Origin: an uncultured Nesterenkonia sp.
GTDB taxonomy: Bacteria; Actinomycetota; Actinomycetes; Actinomycetales; Micrococcaceae
Length of the DNA stretch: 64,000 nucleotides
Assembly: GCA_947494195.1 (NCBI GenBank)
Contig: CANLUC010000001.1
Coordinates: forward strand, 496,001-560,000
Direction of reading: 5' to 3'
Numbering within the stretch: position 1 is the stretch's first letter; every line of letters starts with the position of its first letter. A model generated the notes under the pieces. It ran no database searches, was not told where the DNA came from, and worked only from the letters and a program-made list of their open reading frames with translations. Of the stretch, positions 62,446-64,000 are shown piece by piece. The translations under genes and the position numbers were made by a program.

Positions 62446-63255
62446 GTGAACTCGACGATCCGCACCCCGTACGAGGACCTGCTCGCAGATGTGCTGAACT
62501 CCGGCACGGCCAAGTCTGACCGGACTGGAACGGGCACCACCAGCGTGTTCGGTCGGCAGATCCGGTTCGATCTCGCAGAGTCCTTCCCCCTGGTGACCAC
62601 CAAACGTGTGCACTTCAAGTCCGTGGCGCTGGAGCTGCTCTGGTTCCTGCGCGGTGACTCCAACGCCCGCTGGCTGCAGGAGCGCGGAGTGCGCATCTGG
62701 AACGAATGGGCCGATGAAGACGGCGAACTCGGCCCCATCTACGGCGTGCAGTGGCGTTCCTGGCCCACCCCCTCGGGAGAGGACATCGACCAGATCTCCA
62801 ATCTCATCACCTCGCTGAAGACCAGCCCTGACTCACGGCGGCATCTGGTCACCGCCTGGAACCCTGCGCAGATCTCCGAGATGGCGCTGCCTCCGTGTCA
62901 CATCATGTTCCAGTTCTATGTGGCCGACGGCAGGCTCTCCTGCCAGCTGTACCAGCGCAGCGCCGACATGTTCCTCGGTGTGCCCTTCAACATCGCCTCC
63001 TACTCGCTGCTCACCCGGATGGTGGCCCAGCAGGTCGGACTCGAGCCCGGAGAGTTCATCTGGACCGGCGGGGACTGCCACATCTACGACAACCATCGAG
63101 ACCAGGTGCGCGAGCAGCTCTCCCGCACCCCCTACCCGGCCCCCCGGCTGGAGATCACGCGTCGTCCGGAATCGATCTTCGACTACGAGCTCGAGGACTT
63201 CGAGGTGCAGGACTACCAGCATCACCCCGCCATCAAGGCACCCGTCGCTGTATGA
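62446..63255 (+). CDS. thyA: Thymidylate synthase
   Basis: 269 residues. Converts dUMP to dTMP with methylene-folate. The catalytic Cys is in [11 protein letters not shown], with [24 protein letters not shown] and GDCHIYDNH present. GTG at 62446 chosen from the leaderless promoter. dfrA overlaps its end (ATGA), the usual thyA-folA pairing. Confidence 0.96.
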   Translation: MNSTIRTPYEDLLADVLNSGTAKSDRTGTGTTSVFGRQIRFDLAESFPLVTTKRVHFKSVALELLWFLRGDSNARWLQERGVRIWNEWADEDGELGPIYGVQWRSWPTPSGEDIDQISNLITSLKTSPDSRRHLVTAWNPAQISEMALPPCHIMFQFYVADGRLSCQLYQRSADMFLGVPFNIASYSLLTRMVAQQVGLEPGEFIWTGGDCHIYDNHRDQVREQLSRTPYPAPRLEITRRPESIFDYELEDFEVQDYQHHPAIKAPVAV

Positions 63256-63821
63256 CCTCACCGCGGGCAGAGATCGGCATGATCTGGGCGCAGACGGCCT
63301 CCGGAGTGATCGGAGACGACGGCGGCATGCCCTGGCATCTGCCCGAGGACCTCGCGCACTTCAAGGAGCAGACGCGTGGATGTCCGGTGGTCATGGGCCG
63401 CCGGACCTGGGAGTCCTTCCCGGCGAAGTACCGCCCCCTGCCGGGCAGGACGAACATCGTGATCACCCGTGATCGGCAGGCCGCTGTCGAGATCACCCGA
63501 CTCGGCGGCCAGACGGTCACGAGTCTGGACGCCGGGCTGGAGCTCGCGGCCGGCTCCGGCGCGGAGAGGATCTGGATCATCGGCGGGGGTCGGGTCTACG
63601 CCGAGGCCGTGGAACGCTCCGCGGCGGAGCTCGCGGTGATCACCGTGATCCAGACCGAGGTCTCCGGTGACACCTCGGCTCCACAGCTTAACGAGGAATG
63701 GCGACTGGACCGCCGCGATCCCCCCGCCGGCACCCACCGCGGCGCCAACGGGCTGGAGTATCACATCGAGACCCACCGACGCGGAGACGGCGCCTCGCGA
63801 CACCTCCGGAGAGGAGCCTGA
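63252..63821 (+). CDS. dfrA: Dihydrofolate reductase
   Basis: 189 residues. Regenerates tetrahydrofolate after Thy[21 protein letters not shown] holds the conserved Asp of the active site; [12 protein letters not shown] and [11 protein letters not shown] bind NADPH. ATG overlaps the thyA stop. Confidence 0.95.
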   Translation: MTSPRAEIGMIWAQTASGVIGDDGGMPWHLPEDLAHFKEQTRGCPVVMGRRTWESFPAKYRPLPGRTNIVITRDRQAAVEITRLGGQTVTSLDAGLELAAGSGAERIWIIGGGRVYAEAVERSAAELAVITVIQTEVSGDTSAPQLNEEWRLDRRDPPAGTHRGANGLEYHIETHRRGDGASRHLRRGA

Positions 63822-63822
63822 G

Positions 63823-64000
63823 ATGCCCGAGAACCTGCGCACCGAACACGCCCAGGGAGCCAGCGGAAACAGTGGGACCAACGGCGCCCCCTCCGCCGTG
63901 GTGCTGGGCATGGTCGGCTATGTGATCTTCCCGATTCTGGCTCTGGTCACGGTCGCTCTGGGATTCATCCTGGTGCTCAATGACCGTCTGGTGCCCGGGC
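63823..64000 (+). CDS. Membrane protein, partial
   Basis: The first 59 residues only; the gene leaves the right edge. A polar Gly/Asn/Ser-rich start is followed by a hydrophobic span (VVLGMVGYVIFPILALVTVA). GGAGAGGAG lies upstream of the ATG. One base separates it from dfrA, so it is likely in the same operon. Not identifiable from this fragment. Confidence 0.6.
   Translation, partial: MPENLRTEHAQGASGNSGTNGAPSAVVLGMVGYVIFPILALVTVALGFILVLNDRLVPG

Overview
This 64-kb window is chromosomal housekeeping DNA from a high-GC actinobacterium. Mycothiol synthase (mshD) next to glnR, PspC-type envelope signalling, an infA-rpmJ-rpsM-rpsK-rpoA-rplQ-truA order, many GTG/TTG starts and high GC all point to Actinomycetes. 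The absence of rpsN from the spc cluster and the acidic tails on several translation proteins suggest the Micrococcaceae, perhaps a Nesterenkonia-like salt-tolerant lineage; the genus is inference only. No rRNA, CRISPR array, insertion sequence, phage gene or origin was seen.

Left part (1-10.6 kb). A minus-strand run glmS-acpS-nnr-alr-tsaE-tsaB-rimI (rimI cut by the window edge) serves cell-wall precursors, acyl-carrier activation, NAD(P)H-hydrate repair and t6A tRNA modification. glmS is divergent from coaA across only 23 bp, then come a VanY-like D,D-carboxypeptidase, mscL and convergent glmM.

Centre (10.6-52.5 kb), almost all minus strand. In transcription order: tRNA-Trp-secE-nusG, rplK-rplA, rplJ-rplL, then a four-gene envelope-stress module (PspC histidine kinase plus LuxR regulator, and a divergent PspC/LiaF-like protein plus a small membrane protein), rpoB-rpoC, rpsL-rpsG-fusA, tuf, the S10 cluster (rpsJ to rpsQ), the spc cluster (rplN to rplO), secY-adk-map, infA-rpmJ-rpsM-rpsK-rpoA-rplQ, truA, a sugar-porter MFS gene, and rplM-rpsI. 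Hairpin terminators separate most of these units. Promoter-like -35/-10 pairs with long leaders precede rplJ, rplN, rplM and possibly rpsJ; the rplJ leader ends in a hairpin plus T5 that looks like an attenuator.

Right part (52.7-64 kb), mainly plus strand: an aspartate-type aminotransferase, pfkA, a GNAT-like protein, ygfZ, a nitrobindin, a 44-residue membrane protein, a polytopic membrane protein, glnR, mshD, a NUDIX-phosphatase fusion, a small GNAT protein, thyA-dfrA and the start of a membrane protein.

No clearly new multi-gene system was found. The most interesting signals are regulatory or structural: a group of genes whose TANNNT -10 boxes end 6-8 nt before the start codon (leaderless), the overlapping glmS/coaA promoters, the attenuated rplJ leader, paired Arg/Gly-rich extensions on S3 and S5, and the short membrane protein with its own promoter.
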